Positions 41,343 to 50,628 are shown, counted from the first letter of the stretch. The stretch is DNA of 58,458 nucleotides from UBA4246 sp045113695 (GCA_045113695.1 JBGUJG010000039.1:1-58458); one strand, 5' to 3'. Made by a program: numbers and translations. Notes: a model not told the origin generated them from the sequence alone.

Positions 41343-42932
41343 TTACCGGACGGCGGGGATTCGGAAATACACTCCCGCATCCAGCGTGACCTTCAGCGGG
41401 TCAACGGGTTTGAGCTCGTCCAGTACTTCGTGGGTTTCGGGGTTGCGGCCGTTTTTCATGGTGTTGCTGTTCTGGCTTCTGTACCAGCGGACAGCGTTCA
41501 GCAGTTTGCCGGCGTCGGCAAAGGCCTGTTCCTGCAGGGCGCTGCAATAATCGGTGATATAATGCCGGGCGGCCTCATGGTCTTCCATGTCGGCGGCTTT
41601 CCGGAGCACTTCGGCCATGCCGGCGGTCATGCCGGTTTCGGCTTCGTGCCAGTAGGCCCGGACGGGCCGGCCGTAGATCAGGCAGTCGGCTTTTTCCACG
41701 CAGAGGGTGCAGAGTTCCTTGAAGCGGTAGTAGGGGTAGCGTTCCGTGTCGAATTCGCCGACCGCCTCGGCCCCCTGATTTCGGGCGTACGGGGCGCTGA
41801 TGCTGAGCGCGGCGCTGGATACCGGAACGAACACGCCGTACAGGGCCGGGCCGGTGCTTTCCCAGGTCACGCAGGCCATGTCCGCCGGTAGGTCCGGGTA
41901 CACCTGGGCGATGTGGACGCTCAGGGCCGTATCGGTGCCGATGACCCGCATGTCGGTCCGTCCGGTCTCGTCCGGGCTGTATTCGGTGCCCTCAAAGCGG
42001 TTGCGCATGATCTCCATCACGTCCTGCAGGGATATTTTCCGGTCCGGCGCGAAGCAGAGGGGATAAACGTCGGTTTTCCGGTATTCCCCGGTCCCGGAGG
42101 CCAGCAGTTTGCGGCCGATCCAGGTGCGCAGATGGCTGTAATCGGCGGCAGTCTCTTCACCCGAATAGGTCGCCAGCAGGTTCATTTCCCCGTTTCTGCC
42201 GGTCACCGCGAAACCGTTTTCGGCCGGAAGGCTCTTTAGCCCGGGGGACAGGACGCTCTCCTCATAATCGGACAGGTATTCCAGGGAAAACTCGTTGCCG
42301 AACGCGCAGACTTTGTCGTCCGGGAGCCTGACGGCCGCGTACTGATGGCCGCTGTACATCTCCACATACCAGGCTTCCTGCTGGTCCGCGATCAGGGCGA
42401 TGTTGACCTCGCTGCTGCCGTAGCGGTCGATCAGGGAGGTCAGGACGGAAACCGCCTCCCGGGCGGTGGCGCTCTGGCAGATCACCAGGTCCACGGCGGT
42501 GAACTCGCTCAGCCCGTGCTCTGCCAGCGGGTCGGCCGCCAGGGCGGCCTTGTTGGAGAAAGCGGTGATGGACATCTCCATCGCCACGCCGCATTCGTTG
42601 GCGCACACCGTGGCGTCGTATCCCAATTGGTTTTGCGCGACGGCGCTGTCCATCCAGGGGGTCGCGGTATACCGGAAGGTGGTGGCGGGCAGCGGCGCGA
42701 GCACCGTTCTGCCGTTATCCACGGGCATGGTCCTGCCGGACACGTTCTCCACCCGCTCGGTGATGGTTACATGATTCGGCCAGACGGCCTGGTAATCGTT
42801 GGACTTGGCCATGATCACGGTGCCGTCGGCGCTGACGCCTTTGCCGACGTAAACCGCCGTGCAGGCCAGGCTCTTCAGCGGCAGGATCAGGACGGCCAGA
42901 AGAAGGGCGGCTGCGGTCAGAAAACGTTTCAT
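41343..42932 (-). CDS. C69-family dipeptidase (Ntn hydrolase), exported
   Basis: 529 aa. Signal peptide (FLTAAALLLAVLILPLKSLA) runs straight into CTAVYVGKGVSADGTVIMAK: the Cys just after the cleavage site is the N-terminal nucleophile of C69 enzymes, so export and signal removal would also activate it. Other family signatures are ANECGVAMEMSITAFSN, ALIADQQEAWYVEMYSGHQY and CVTWESTGPALYGVFVP. It probably cleaves dipeptides outside the membrane for amino-acid uptake. ATG 42932 has AAAGGAG before it; the open frame extends to 43052 without support. Confidence 0.9.
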   Translation of the reverse strand: MKRFLTAAALLLAVLILPLKSLACTAVYVGKGVSADGTVIMAKSNDYQAVWPNHVTITERVENVSGRTMPVDNGRTVLAPLPATTFRYTATPWMDSAVAQNQLGYDATVCANECGVAMEMSITAFSNKAALAADPLAEHGLSEFTAVDLVICQSATAREAVSVLTSLIDRYGSSEVNIALIADQQEAWYVEMYSGHQYAAVRLPDDKVCAFGNEFSLEYLSDYEESVLSPGLKSLPAENGFAVTGRNGEMNLLATYSGEETAADYSHLRTWIGRKLLASGTGEYRKTDVYPLCFAPDRKISLQDVMEIMRNRFEGTEYSPDETGRTDMRVIGTDTALSVHIAQVYPDLPADMACVTWESTGPALYGVFVPVSSAALSISAPYARNQGAEAVGEFDTERYPYYRFKELCTLCVEKADCLIYGRPVRAYWHEAETGMTAGMAEVLRKAADMEDHEAARHYITDYCSALQEQAFADAGKLLNAVRWYRSQNSNTMKNGRNPETHEVLDELKPVDPLKVTLDAGVYFRIPAVR

Positions 42933-43314
42933 TTGGATGATCTCCTTTGCCCGATTGGATCCTGTCCGGAAAAAATGTGTGAATTCCCGGAAACCAGAAA
43001 GAAAGCAAGATATAAACATGAACAAAGTAGCATTGAAAAAAACGCTTGTCAAGGGGATCTGCCGGGCCTGGGCCAGGCGCTGCCGTATGCCCGTCTGCTG
43101 CTGAACGAGGCGCGTTCTTCAGCTGCCTGTTCACGGTCCGGGGCATTGATCGCCTTTGCGGCTGATGACTGCGGGAAGGAAAAGAAGCAGTCATCCAGCG
43201 CGCGGGCGGGCCTGCGGATCATCGTCCGTGAAAGAAAAATCAGCAAAAACATGCAGCATCCGCGAAAAAGATCCCGAAAAACGTTACGGCCGATGAAAAA
43301 GGGAATTGTCCGGG
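42933..43314 (+). other. Intergenic without identified gene
   Basis: No coding region or repeat recognised. It must hold the promoter of the C69 gene, which I could not place with confidence. Confidence 0.4.
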
Positions 43315-43343
43315 TTGACAAACGCCCTGCCGACTGCTATACT
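43315..43343 (+). promoter_or_regulatory. Consensus promoter of a tiny transcription unit
   Basis: TTGACA (43315-43320), 17 bases, TATACT (43338-43343): the best sigma-A match in the window. Confidence 0.8.
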
Positions 43344-43386
43344 TTTTTCCGTTCCCTGATTTTGATGCTGAAAGGAGGCTGCCGGG

Positions 43387-43461
43387 ATGACCAGAGTGTT
43401 TGCAACTGTGCTGTTTACCCTGTCTGTTTCTGCGCGTTCCGCGCGGCCGCTGCCTGTTTAG
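43387..43461 (+). CDS. Possible 24-residue peptide
   Basis: ATG 43387, 7 bases after AAAGGAGG, opens a frame of 24 codons: MTRVFATVLFTLSV, then SARSARPLPV and TAG. It is hydrophobic first and then Arg-rich, like a small membrane-active peptide or a leader peptide. A perfect promoter lies 44 bases upstream and a perfect terminator 30 bases downstream, so a transcript of about 170 bases is expected. Whether the product is the peptide or the RNA itself cannot be told. Confidence 0.45.
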   Translation: MTRVFATVLFTLSVSARSARPLPV

Positions 43462-43490
43462 GTCAGGAAGGATTCTTTATGTTTGTCTTT

Positions 43491-43520
43491 CCGGCAGCGT
43501 TTCCGCGCTGCCGGTTTTTT
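43491..43520 (+). terminator. Terminator of the tiny transcription unit
   Basis: CCGGCAGCG, loop TTTCCG, CGCTGCCGG, then TTTTTT. Confidence 0.92.
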
Positions 43521-43525
43521 ATGTT

Positions 43526-43735
43526 CAGTGAGCGGGCTGCGCTCCCTGCGGTCGCCGTAGCGGCGGCCCCTGGGCCGCCACTGAGCGAGGAGGGGACGCT
43601 CACTGCGTTCGCTCAGTGAGGAATGAGGAGTGACCGTTCGCTTACGCTCACTTAGTGAGGAGTTAAAAAGTGACCATTTTCAACTCCTCACTCCTCATTC
43701 CTCACTCCTCCCTCGAAACTCCTCCCTCCCGACAG
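43526..43735 (-). repeat. Dispersed repeat R3, copy 2 (inverted)
   Basis: Contains GCGCTCCCTGCGGTCGCCG, GCGGCGGCCCCTGGGCCGCC, GTGACCGTTCGCTTACGCTC, ACTTAGTGAGGAGTTAA and CAACTCCTCACTCC blocks, the reverse complement of the 36572-36766 copy with small differences. It separates the tiny unit from the ABC exporter. Confidence 0.85.
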
Positions 43736-43763
43736 ATGAACCTGCCCTGAAAGGATCTTACTT

Positions 43764-45575
43764 ATGTCAACCAAAACCGCCCGTCCCGGCCTGATGGGGA
43801 AGCTGATCCGGATGAACGCCCGGTGGTTCGCCGGCGCTCTCCTGTGCACCCTCGTCTGCGTCGTGACCGAATACCTTTCCCCGCTGATCGTGGCGGAAAC
43901 GCTGGACCATTACCTGGGTCAGGCGGACAGCGTGCTGCCGGCTTTTGTCCTGCGGCTGCTGCCAGTCCTGAACGAGCGGGATTATATCGCTCAGCACCTC
44001 TACCTGGTGGGCCTGCTGATCATCCTGGTCAACCTGGTCAACGGCGCAGCGTCCTATTTCAAGGGGCGTTTCCAGGCCACAGCCGGGGAAAACGTGGCCA
44101 AATACCTGCGCGATACGCTCTACGGCCACATCCAGAACCTGCCGTTTTCGTACCACGCCGGAGCCGAAACCGGCGACCTGGTCCAGCGCTGCACCTCGGA
44201 TATCGACACCGTGCGCCGCTTCCTGGCCATGCAGCTGATGCAGGTGGTCAATGCCCTGACCATGGTGGCCGTCTCATCGACGGTCATGCTCCGGCACAGC
44301 GTCCGGCTGACGCTGATCAGCCTGGTCATGACCCCGATGCTGTTCCTGTTCGCGTTCCTCTTTTTCCGCTGGGTGATCAAGGCCTTCACCGCTTCGGACC
44401 AGGCGGAGGGCAGGATGAGCACGGTGCTGCAGGAAAACCTGACCGGCGTGCGGGTCGTCCGCGCCTTCGGCCGCCAGCAGTTTGAGATCGAGAAGTTCGG
44501 CGTCAAGGTCAAGGACCTGGCGGATAAGAACATGACGGTCTGCAGACTGCTGGCCGTCTACTGGGCCACCGGCGACGCGCTGAGCATGACGCAGATGATG
44601 ATCACCCTGATCGCCGGGGTGTACGCGGTGATCTCCGGGGAAATCACGCTGGGCGTCATGGTCATCTTCACTACCTATACCGGCAAGCTCCTGTTCCCGA
44701 TCCGCCAGCTGGGCCGCATCCTGTCCGACGCCGGCAAAAGCCGGGTGGCCCTGGGCCGTATCGGCGAGGTGCTGGCGGAGCCCGCGGAGCCGGAGGAGAC
44801 GGACGTATCCAGGCCGCCCCTGACCGGGGACATCGTCTTTGACCATGTGACCTTCGGCTATGAACCGGACCATCCGGTGCTTTCGGACTGTTCGTTCACC
44901 ATCCCCGCCGGGACGACGGCGGCCCTCTTGGGCGCGACCGGCAGCGGCAAGTCCACCATCGCCGCCCTGCTGCAGCGGCTCTATGAGCCCCAGAGCGGGC
45001 AGATCCTGATCGGCGGGGTGCCCATCAGCCGGGTGGAGCGGCGGTATCTGCGGTCCCGCATCGGCCTGGTGCTGCAGGAGCCCTTCCTCTATTCCCGGAC
45101 GATCCGGGAAAACGTGAAAATCGCCCGGCCGGAGGCTCCGGACGCGGACGTGACCCAGGCCGTGAACGACGCCTGCGCCGCCCAGTTCATCGAAGCCAGC
45201 GAAAAGGGCTGGGATACCCTGGTGGGCGAAAGGGGCGTCACCCTGTCCGGCGGGCAGAAGCAGCGCCTGGCCATCGCCCGCACGATCCTCAAAGACAACG
45301 ACATCCTGATCTTCGACGATTCCCTGTCCGCCGTGGATACGGAGACGGACGCGCACATCCGCGCCGCCCTCAGGGAGCGGCGGAAGGACGTCACCAGCCT
45401 GATCATCAGCCACCGGATCACGACCCTGATGGAAGCGGACAGGATCCTGGTGCTGGAGGACGGGCGGATCGCCCAGGAAGGCACCCATGAAGAACTGATC
45501 CGCCGGCCCGGCCTCTACGCCGGGATCTTCCGGATCCAGAGCGCGGTGGACGAAGAAAGCGGAAAGGAGGAGTGA
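43764..45575 (+). CDS. Heterodimeric ABC exporter, subunit with degenerate Walker B
   Basis: 603 aa: six-helix exporter domain (residues 1-320) and one ATPase domain. Walker A is LLGATGSGKSTIA, signature GVTLSGGQKQRLAIA, Walker B ILIFDDSLSAVD. The catalytic Glu after Walker B is Asp, as in the degenerate-site subunit of TM287/288- or LmrCD-type exporters. It pairs with the next gene, 4 bases downstream. No C39 peptidase domain is present at the N-terminus, so it does not cut GG leaders. Substrates are likely drugs, lipids or small peptides. Confidence 0.94.
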   Translation: MSTKTARPGLMGKLIRMNARWFAGALLCTLVCVVTEYLSPLIVAETLDHYLGQADSVLPAFVLRLLPVLNERDYIAQHLYLVGLLIILVNLVNGAASYFKGRFQATAGENVAKYLRDTLYGHIQNLPFSYHAGAETGDLVQRCTSDIDTVRRFLAMQLMQVVNALTMVAVSSTVMLRHSVRLTLISLVMTPMLFLFAFLFFRWVIKAFTASDQAEGRMSTVLQENLTGVRVVRAFGRQQFEIEKFGVKVKDLADKNMTVCRLLAVYWATGDALSMTQMMITLIAGVYAVISGEITLGVMVIFTTYTGKLLFPIRQLGRILSDAGKSRVALGRIGEVLAEPAEPEETDVSRPPLTGDIVFDHVTFGYEPDHPVLSDCSFTIPAGTTAALLGATGSGKSTIAALLQRLYEPQSGQILIGGVPISRVERRYLRSRIGLVLQEPFLYSRTIRENVKIARPEAPDADVTQAVNDACAAQFIEASEKGWDTLVGERGVTLSGGQKQRLAIARTILKDNDILIFDDSLSAVDTETDAHIRAALRERRKDVTSLIISHRITTLMEADRILVLEDGRIAQEGTHEELIRRPGLYAGIFRIQSAVDEESGKEE

Positions 45576-45579
45576 TTTC

Positions 45580-47427
45580 ATGTCCAGCAGTATTCAGGAA
45601 CAGGATTATACCCAGAAATTCTCCCTTTCCCTGTGGCGGAGGATCCTGAACCATGCCCCGCAGTATAAGCCGATGCTGCTGTGGCTGGTGCTGTGCATGG
45701 CCGTTTCCGCCCTGATCGACGTGGCCTTCCCGATGATGACGCGCTACGCCATCGACCATTTCATCGCCGAGCAGACCACCGAAGGCCTGCCGGCCTTCAT
45801 CGCCCTGTACGCTTTCCTCACGGTCACGCAGGTCGCCTCGATCTACTGCTTCCTGCTGCTGGGCGGCAAAATCGAGACCGGCGTCTGCTACGAGATGCGC
45901 TGCCAGGGCTTCCGCAAGCTCCAGGAGCTCTCCTTCTCCTACTATGACAAGATGCCCGTCGGCTACCTGATGAGCCGGCTCACGTCCGACTCCGTCCGCC
46001 TGAGCGAGACGGTCGGCTGGTCGCTGATCGACCTGAGCTGGGGCGTCGTCTACCTGATCCTGAGCATCGCCGCCATGATGTCGGTGGACGTGCGGCTGAC
46101 CCTGCTGGTGCTGCTGGTCCTGCCGCCGCTGGGCGCCGTCAGCTGGTTTTTCCAGCAGCGGATCCTCAAGGCGCACCGGGGCGTCCGCAAGATCAACAGC
46201 CAGATCACCGGCTCGTTCAACGAGGGCATCATGGGCGCCAAGACCACCAAGACCCTCGTGCGCGAGGAAGCGAACCTCAAAGAGTTCGAAGCCCTGACGG
46301 ATAGCATGCGCAAAACCTCCGTCCGGGCGGCGTCCCTGTCGGCCCTGTATCTGCCGATCGTCGTGTCCCTGGGGTCGATCGCCACGGCGGTCGCCCTGTG
46401 GCAGACCGGCAATATGGCCCTCGCCGGGACGCTGAAACTCGGCACGGTGATGCTGTTCGTCAACTACACCGTCCAGTTCTTTGACCCGATCCGCGGGATC
46501 GCCGGCACCTTCTCCGAGATGCAGTCCGCCCAGGCGGCAGCGGAGCGGGTGGTTTCCCTGCTGGAGACCGAGCCCGGCATCAAAGATACGCCGGAAGTCA
46601 TCGAACGCTTCGGCGACAGCTTCCGTCCGCACCGGGAGAACTGGCCTCAGATCCGGGGCGAGATCGAGTTTGAACACGTGGATTTCCGTTATGAGGATGG
46701 GGAAAAGGTCCTTTCGGACTTTAACCTGCATGTCCGGGCGGGGGAAACCATCGCCCTGGTCGGGCCGACAGGGGCGGGCAAATCCACCGTGGTCAACCTG
46801 GTCTGCCGCTTCTATGAGCCGACCGGAGGAAGGATCCTGATCGATGGGGCCGACTACCGGGAACGGAGCCAATTGTGGCTGCAGTCGAACCTCGGCTACG
46901 TCCTGCAGGAGCCCCACCTGTTCTCCGGCACTGTGATGGACAACATCCGCTATTCCCGCCTGGACGCGACCGATGAGGAAGTGATGGAAGCCGCCCGCCT
47001 GGTGAGCGCCGACACCTTTATCCGCCGGCTCGAAAAAGGCTATCAGACCGAAGTGGGCGAAGGCGGCAGCCGCCTGTCCACCGGTGAAAAGCAGCTGATC
47101 TCCTTTGCCCGCGCCCTGCTGGCCTCTCCCGCCATCTTCGTGCTGGACGAGGCTACTTCGTCGGTCGATACCCATACCGAGCAGGTGATCCAGCAGGCCA
47201 TCGAAAAGGTGCTCGCCGGAAGGACCTCTTTCATCATTGCCCACCGCCTGTCCACCGTGCGCAATGCCGACCGCATCCTCGTGATCGACGGCGGCAGGAT
47301 CGCCGAGGCAGGCACGCATAAGGAACTGATGAGCAGAAAAGGCGCCTACTGGCGCCTGTACACCACCCAGTTCCGCGAGGAAAAGGAGCAGGAGCTGCTG
47401 GGCGCCGCTCAGACAAAACGGAGCTGA
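45580..47427 (+). CDS. Heterodimeric ABC exporter, catalytic subunit
   Basis: 615 aa, same fold as its partner. Walker A is LVGPTGAGKSTVVN, Walker B IFVLDEATSSVD with the catalytic Glu, but the signature reads RLSTGEKQLISFA, a departure from LSGGQ. Combined with the partner's Asp, this gives one canonical and one degenerate ATP site, the hallmark of asymmetric exporters. AAGGAGGAG before ATG 45580 overlaps the partner's end, so the two are made together. An R1 repeat starts about 40 bases after the stop and supplies the terminator. Confidence 0.94.
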   Translation: MSSSIQEQDYTQKFSLSLWRRILNHAPQYKPMLLWLVLCMAVSALIDVAFPMMTRYAIDHFIAEQTTEGLPAFIALYAFLTVTQVASIYCFLLLGGKIETGVCYEMRCQGFRKLQELSFSYYDKMPVGYLMSRLTSDSVRLSETVGWSLIDLSWGVVYLILSIAAMMSVDVRLTLLVLLVLPPLGAVSWFFQQRILKAHRGVRKINSQITGSFNEGIMGAKTTKTLVREEANLKEFEALTDSMRKTSVRAASLSALYLPIVVSLGSIATAVALWQTGNMALAGTLKLGTVMLFVNYTVQFFDPIRGIAGTFSEMQSAQAAAERVVSLLETEPGIKDTPEVIERFGDSFRPHRENWPQIRGEIEFEHVDFRYEDGEKVLSDFNLHVRAGETIALVGPTGAGKSTVVNLVCRFYEPTGGRILIDGADYRERSQLWLQSNLGYVLQEPHLFSGTVMDNIRYSRLDATDEEVMEAARLVSADTFIRRLEKGYQTEVGEGGSRLSTGEKQLISFARALLASPAIFVLDEATSSVDTHTEQVIQQAIEKVLAGRTSFIIAHRLSTVRNADRILVIDGGRIAEAGTHKELMSRKGAYWRLYTTQFREEKEQELLGAAQTKRS

Positions 47428-47465
47428 TCACTTCCCTGCTTCCGCATCTTTTCCGGTTCCGCGCT

Positions 47466-47806
47466 GCACGATACGCAAAAGGGCTGCTGCACAGCCCTCG
47501 ACAGGGGGACACGTCCACCTGTCGGGCCCCCCCGCGCCTTTGCCTCTCGTCCCTGCTGGACTCCCCGGCGGCAAAGGCGTAAGGTATTAATTTTTTCTCC
47601 CGCGGGGCAAGCTCCGCTCCGCAAAAATTATACTCGCACCGCACATGTCGCTGCTGCGGATTTGTCATGGAGGGGCTGCGGCCCCTCCAAACCACCCTAA
47701 AAATGTCGATTTCCAGACATTCTCTGTTGCACAACTTGTTTTGATTTCCATCTCTGTTCACATCAAAGGGGGGTACTGCAGTTTAGACTCTGCAACACCC
47801 CCTTTT
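47466..47806 (+). repeat. Dispersed repeat R1, second full copy
   Basis: Same landmarks and order as 11230-11560: GGGCTGCTGCACAGCCC, GACAGGGGGACACGT, GCCTTTGCCTCTCGTCCC, CGGCAAAGGCG, CTCCCGCGGGGCAAGCTCCG, CATGTCGCTGCTGCGGATTT, GGAGGGGCTGCGGCCCCTCC, AAACCACCCT. It ends in a terminator (AAGGGGGGTACTGCAG ... CTGCAACACCCCC then T6). Like the first copy it directly follows a membrane-transport gene. Confidence 0.85.
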
Positions 47807-47837
47807 TTGTGTGTACCCGGCGCTCGTTTGTCAAGGA

Positions 47838-48092
47838 TCAGTTATTCTGCTTTTTCCCGCCTCTTTCGTCTATAAACGCCATGGCATAGCCCTCCACGGC
47901 GCCTCCGACGATACCGCCGACAAGGGCCCCGGCTGCTGCGCCAACCGGGCCGGCGGCCAGGCCGAGCGCTCCGCCGGCGAGGGCGCCTTTGCCCGCGCCG
48001 AAAATGGTCCCGAGGACACAGGCAAGCGGGGAAAAACCGCCGTTCGCCAGTTCCATATTTTCCATGCTCAGTTCCATCGTGTTGGTACTCAT
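47838..48092 (-). CDS. GG-leader peptide precursor 3, glycine-zipper core
   Basis: 84 aa. Leader MSTNTMELSMENMELANGG, cut after residue 19. The core has a long glycine-zipper stretch (GAGKGALAGGALGLAAGPVG, then AAAGALVGGIVGGAVEG) and a charged tail (DERGGKKQNN). Repeated G-x3-G motifs are typical of two-peptide class IIb bacteriocins, which pair helices in the target membrane. AGGAGGAAAATAAG precedes ATG 48092 and the shared regulon leader lies above it. It converges on the ABC exporter genes, but those lack the leader peptidase. No immunity gene is obvious. Confidence 0.8.
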   Translation of the reverse strand: MSTNTMELSMENMELANGGFSPLACVLGTIFGAGKGALAGGALGLAAGPVGAAAGALVGGIVGGAVEGYAMAFIDERGGKKQNN

Positions 48093-48165
48093 CTTATTTT
48101 CCTCCTGCGCTTTGGGCGCGTCATTTCTGTTTTTGATCCAGCGTCTGCTTCATCGCTGTCATTGA

Positions 48166-48195
48166 TTTCTACGCAGGAGCGGGGGAGGATGGCAG
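48166..48195 (-). promoter_or_regulatory. Shared peptide-regulon promoter, copy 3
   Basis: Minus strand: CTGCCA (48195-48190), 18 bases ending GCG, TAGAAA (48171-48166). Then hairpin CAGCG/CGCTG (48158-48139), AAAACAGAAA (48133-48124) and AGGAGG. Confidence 0.65.
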
Positions 48196-48507
48196 CGGTC
48201 GGGTAAAAAAATGTGCATGAACGGATTGGCGGCGGAGACGCAGCTCAGGGTAAACGCACGAGTGAATAAATCGTCACATTTGAGGCAGCGCTGGCATCTT
48301 AAGAGGGGGTGATCAGGGGGAGACTTCCCCCGCCAACACGGTTCACGCATTCATGCGTGAGCCGTGAGACGCAGCTTCTGTCTCATTGTCAGATACCTCC
48401 GTTTTATGGTACACTGAGTGTGCTGGACAGTCCGTCCGCCCGGGCCGGGAAGGAAGCGGCTGTTCTCCGCGTCTCCCGGGGCATCGGGATATCAGGAGGA
48501 GAAGGAT
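48196..48507 (+). other. Intergenic with hairpin and possible promoter
   Basis: No gene. GGTTCACGCA and TGCGTGAGCC form a stem at 48339-48362. TTGTCA (48386-48391), 18 bases, TACACT (48410-48415) is a fair promoter for the YdcF-family gene. Confidence 0.45.
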
Positions 48508-49308
48508 ATGAAAACCGGAAACCGGATTTCACGCTTCAGAAAGATCATCGGCAATCTGCTGCTTGTACTGGCGGTCCTTCTGACGGCCGACGTTGTTTTT
48601 GTGATGCCGGCCAGGATCCAAGCCGCCGTGCGGCAGGCGGATTACCGGGAAGTATTCATGTATCAGATCTTTCTCTGCGCGGTTCTGATGCTGTTTGCGC
48701 TGGATGTCCGGTTCAGTTTCTTCAGCTGGCGGAAGCCCGCCATCCTCAGGGCCGCCGGCAGGCTCCTGCGCGCTGTCATCGTCCTGTTCAGCGCGGCGAT
48801 CATCTTTTTCTGCGGGAGAGTGATCGCCGGCAGCCTGATCCATACCGCCGGCCGGGCGGATGCTGCCATTGTGCTGGGTCTGGCGCTGGAAAACGGTCAA
48901 CCCGCGCCGGACCTGCTGGCCAGGCTGGACACAGCCCGGGAATATCTGGAGAAATATCCGCAAGCGCGTCTGATCCTGACCGGCGGAAACGCGGATGCGT
49001 CCGGCCGGACGGAAGCCGCCGTCATGCGCGAACTCCTGACGGAACGCGGCGTGCCGGAAGACCGGCTGATCCTCGAAGACCAGGCGCAGACGACGATCGA
49101 GAATTTCCGGAACATCGCCGGGTTCGTCCCGGCGGATCAGCCAGTTGTCCTCATCAGCAGCAATTATCACATGGACCGCGCGGTACGGAACGCGTCGGAA
49201 AGCGGTTTCACGCAGGTGATGCGGCTTCCGGCCCCCTCCGGCTTCCTGGCTTTCGGCGCGAACATGCTGTCGGAAGCTGTGCTGGATCTGAATGATCTTA
49301 TCAAGTAA
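48508..49308 (+). CDS. YdcF/ElyC-family (DUF218) membrane protein
   Basis: 266 aa with three N-terminal membrane helices (about 14-35, 50-66 and 80-105) and an extracytoplasmic or cytoplasmic DUF218 domain: ADAAIVLGLALENGQPAPDL, ARLILTGGNADASGRTEAAV and PVVLISSNYHMDRAVR. DUF218 proteins (YdcF, SanA, ElyC) are linked to envelope integrity in other bacteria; the reaction is not known. AGGAGGAGAAGG before ATG 48508 fixes the start. Confidence 0.87.
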   Translation: MKTGNRISRFRKIIGNLLLVLAVLLTADVVFVMPARIQAAVRQADYREVFMYQIFLCAVLMLFALDVRFSFFSWRKPAILRAAGRLLRAVIVLFSAAIIFFCGRVIAGSLIHTAGRADAAIVLGLALENGQPAPDLLARLDTAREYLEKYPQARLILTGGNADASGRTEAAVMRELLTERGVPEDRLILEDQAQTTIENFRNIAGFVPADQPVVLISSNYHMDRAVRNASESGFTQVMRLPAPSGFLAFGANMLSEAVLDLNDLIK

Positions 49309-49388
49309 CAGGCAGCTGGAAGATCCGCCGCCCTGACGCCGTTTTCCTGCGTATGTATTTATTCTGAATCGAATGAAACAGAAGCGCA

Positions 49389-49429
49389 GAAGGGGCTGCC
49401 GCAGATCAAAAGCTGCAGCAGCCCCTTCT
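49389..49429 (+). terminator. Bidirectional terminator
   Basis: AGAAGGGGCTGC-CGCAG pairs with CTGCAG-CAGCCCCTTCT between convergent genes. The GAAACAGAAGCGCAGAAGG just before it echoes the peptide-regulon leader. Confidence 0.75.
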
Positions 49430-49528
49430 GTGTCCCGCGGCAGCGCAGGCGCAGGATCCCATGATCTTACCCCTGCCTGCGGGCCGGTTCAGTCTGATGA
49501 TGCCGGGCGCGCCGGACGGCAGGCACGG

Positions 49529-50383
49529 TCATGTCTCCCGGGTTTCCGGCACTCTGTTCACCGTATCGATGCCCAGGGCATTGATCACCAGTTTTACTTC
49601 CAGTTCCAGGGTGTTCAGCCTGGAGCCGATCTGCTCGATCCGGGCGCGCGCTTCAGACCTTTCCCCGTCGAACCCGTCGGACAGGGCGGACAGGACATCC
49701 TTCAGGCCTGCCAGGATTTCTCCGGCGGCATTTTCAAACTCCGATACCTCCTCAGAACCGGCGAGGTCCCCGAGACCCGGGATTTCGACCGCTTCACCGG
49801 CCTTTTCGGCGACCGCCGGACACAGCGCCTGCCAGACCGCTCTGTATACTTTTTCCGCCGTTTCCAGATAAACTGCCTGCGCTTCAGCCGGAAGCCGGCC
49901 GAATGCGTCGGCAGCCGGATCGAAGACCCGCTGGTCCGTCAGGGGCAGACCGGCTTCAAACTTCCCGCCTTCCGCGCCGAACTGCGCGGCGGCAGCTTTC
50001 CAGTCTTCTTTTGCCTGGCTGAAAGCAGCCGTCTTTTCCGCACTGGCTTCTTTGGACTGGAAGCACAGGTCGGCCCGGCGGATCACTTCGTCCACCAGCT
50101 GTACCGCCGCGTTGGCGGAGTCCGTTTCCGAAACCGGGATCTCCCCGTATGTGTAGCCCAACAGATCCGAAAGATACTGGCCGAGGGTCGCGACGGTGGA
50201 AAAAGCGATGTCCGTTTCTCCCTGGCGCTTCGCCTCGTCGTAGGCTTTTTTCGAAGCCTCGTCCAGCTGCTCCTCCGTCATCTGCGATTCGCTCAGAGCG
50301 GAGACTGCGCCCGTCAGCATGCACACCGTCAGCACCAGAACGATCAGCCTGCAAAGGCCTGTCTGTCTGAATGCCATTTTCAT
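49529..50383 (-). CDS. Secreted helical protein of unknown function
   Basis: 284 aa with a signal peptide (LIVLVLTVCMLTGAVSALS). The rest is almost entirely helical and acidic, with Ala/Glu/Lys-rich stretches (TEEQLDEASKKAYDEAKRQG, SAEKTAAFSQAKEDWKAAAA) suggesting coiled coils or a helical bundle, ending SRLNTLELEVKLVINALGID. No family recognised. GGAAAGGA lies upstream of the ATG. It converges on the YdcF-family gene with a terminator between. Confidence 0.65.
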   Translation of the reverse strand: MKMAFRQTGLCRLIVLVLTVCMLTGAVSALSESQMTEEQLDEASKKAYDEAKRQGETDIAFSTVATLGQYLSDLLGYTYGEIPVSETDSANAAVQLVDEVIRRADLCFQSKEASAEKTAAFSQAKEDWKAAAAQFGAEGGKFEAGLPLTDQRVFDPAADAFGRLPAEAQAVYLETAEKVYRAVWQALCPAVAEKAGEAVEIPGLGDLAGSEEVSEFENAAGEILAGLKDVLSALSDGFDGERSEARARIEQIGSRLNTLELEVKLVINALGIDTVNRVPETRET

Positions 50384-50628
50384 TCATCCTTTCCATCTGG
50401 TATTTCCCGGTTGCCGGGCACAGCCATTATCTCATAATCATCCCAAACGCGCAATACGGAGATTCATCGTGCAGGATTCGCAGAACATGCGGCGAATCAT
50501 CCCATTCAGAATCCCGTGTTTGCCGGTTCTCTGAACGTGTCGGAAACCGGGTGCCCCGGGACTTGACGGGAAGCAATCATGAACGAACGGCAGACCGGGA
50601 CTTATCAGGAAACCTCCGGAGGTAAATC

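Noticed and set aside
43764..47427. The ABC pair as exporter and leader peptidase of the GG peptides
   Set aside because: Neither subunit has an N-terminal C39 peptidase domain. The asymmetric ATP sites match multidrug-type exporters. A role in moving mature peptide cannot be excluded but is unsupported.
49345..49400. A fifth peptide-regulon leader (GCGTATGTA ... GAAACAGAAGCGCAGAAGG)
   Set aside because: It lacks a CTGCCR box at the right distance and no GG-leader frame follows; it may be a relic.
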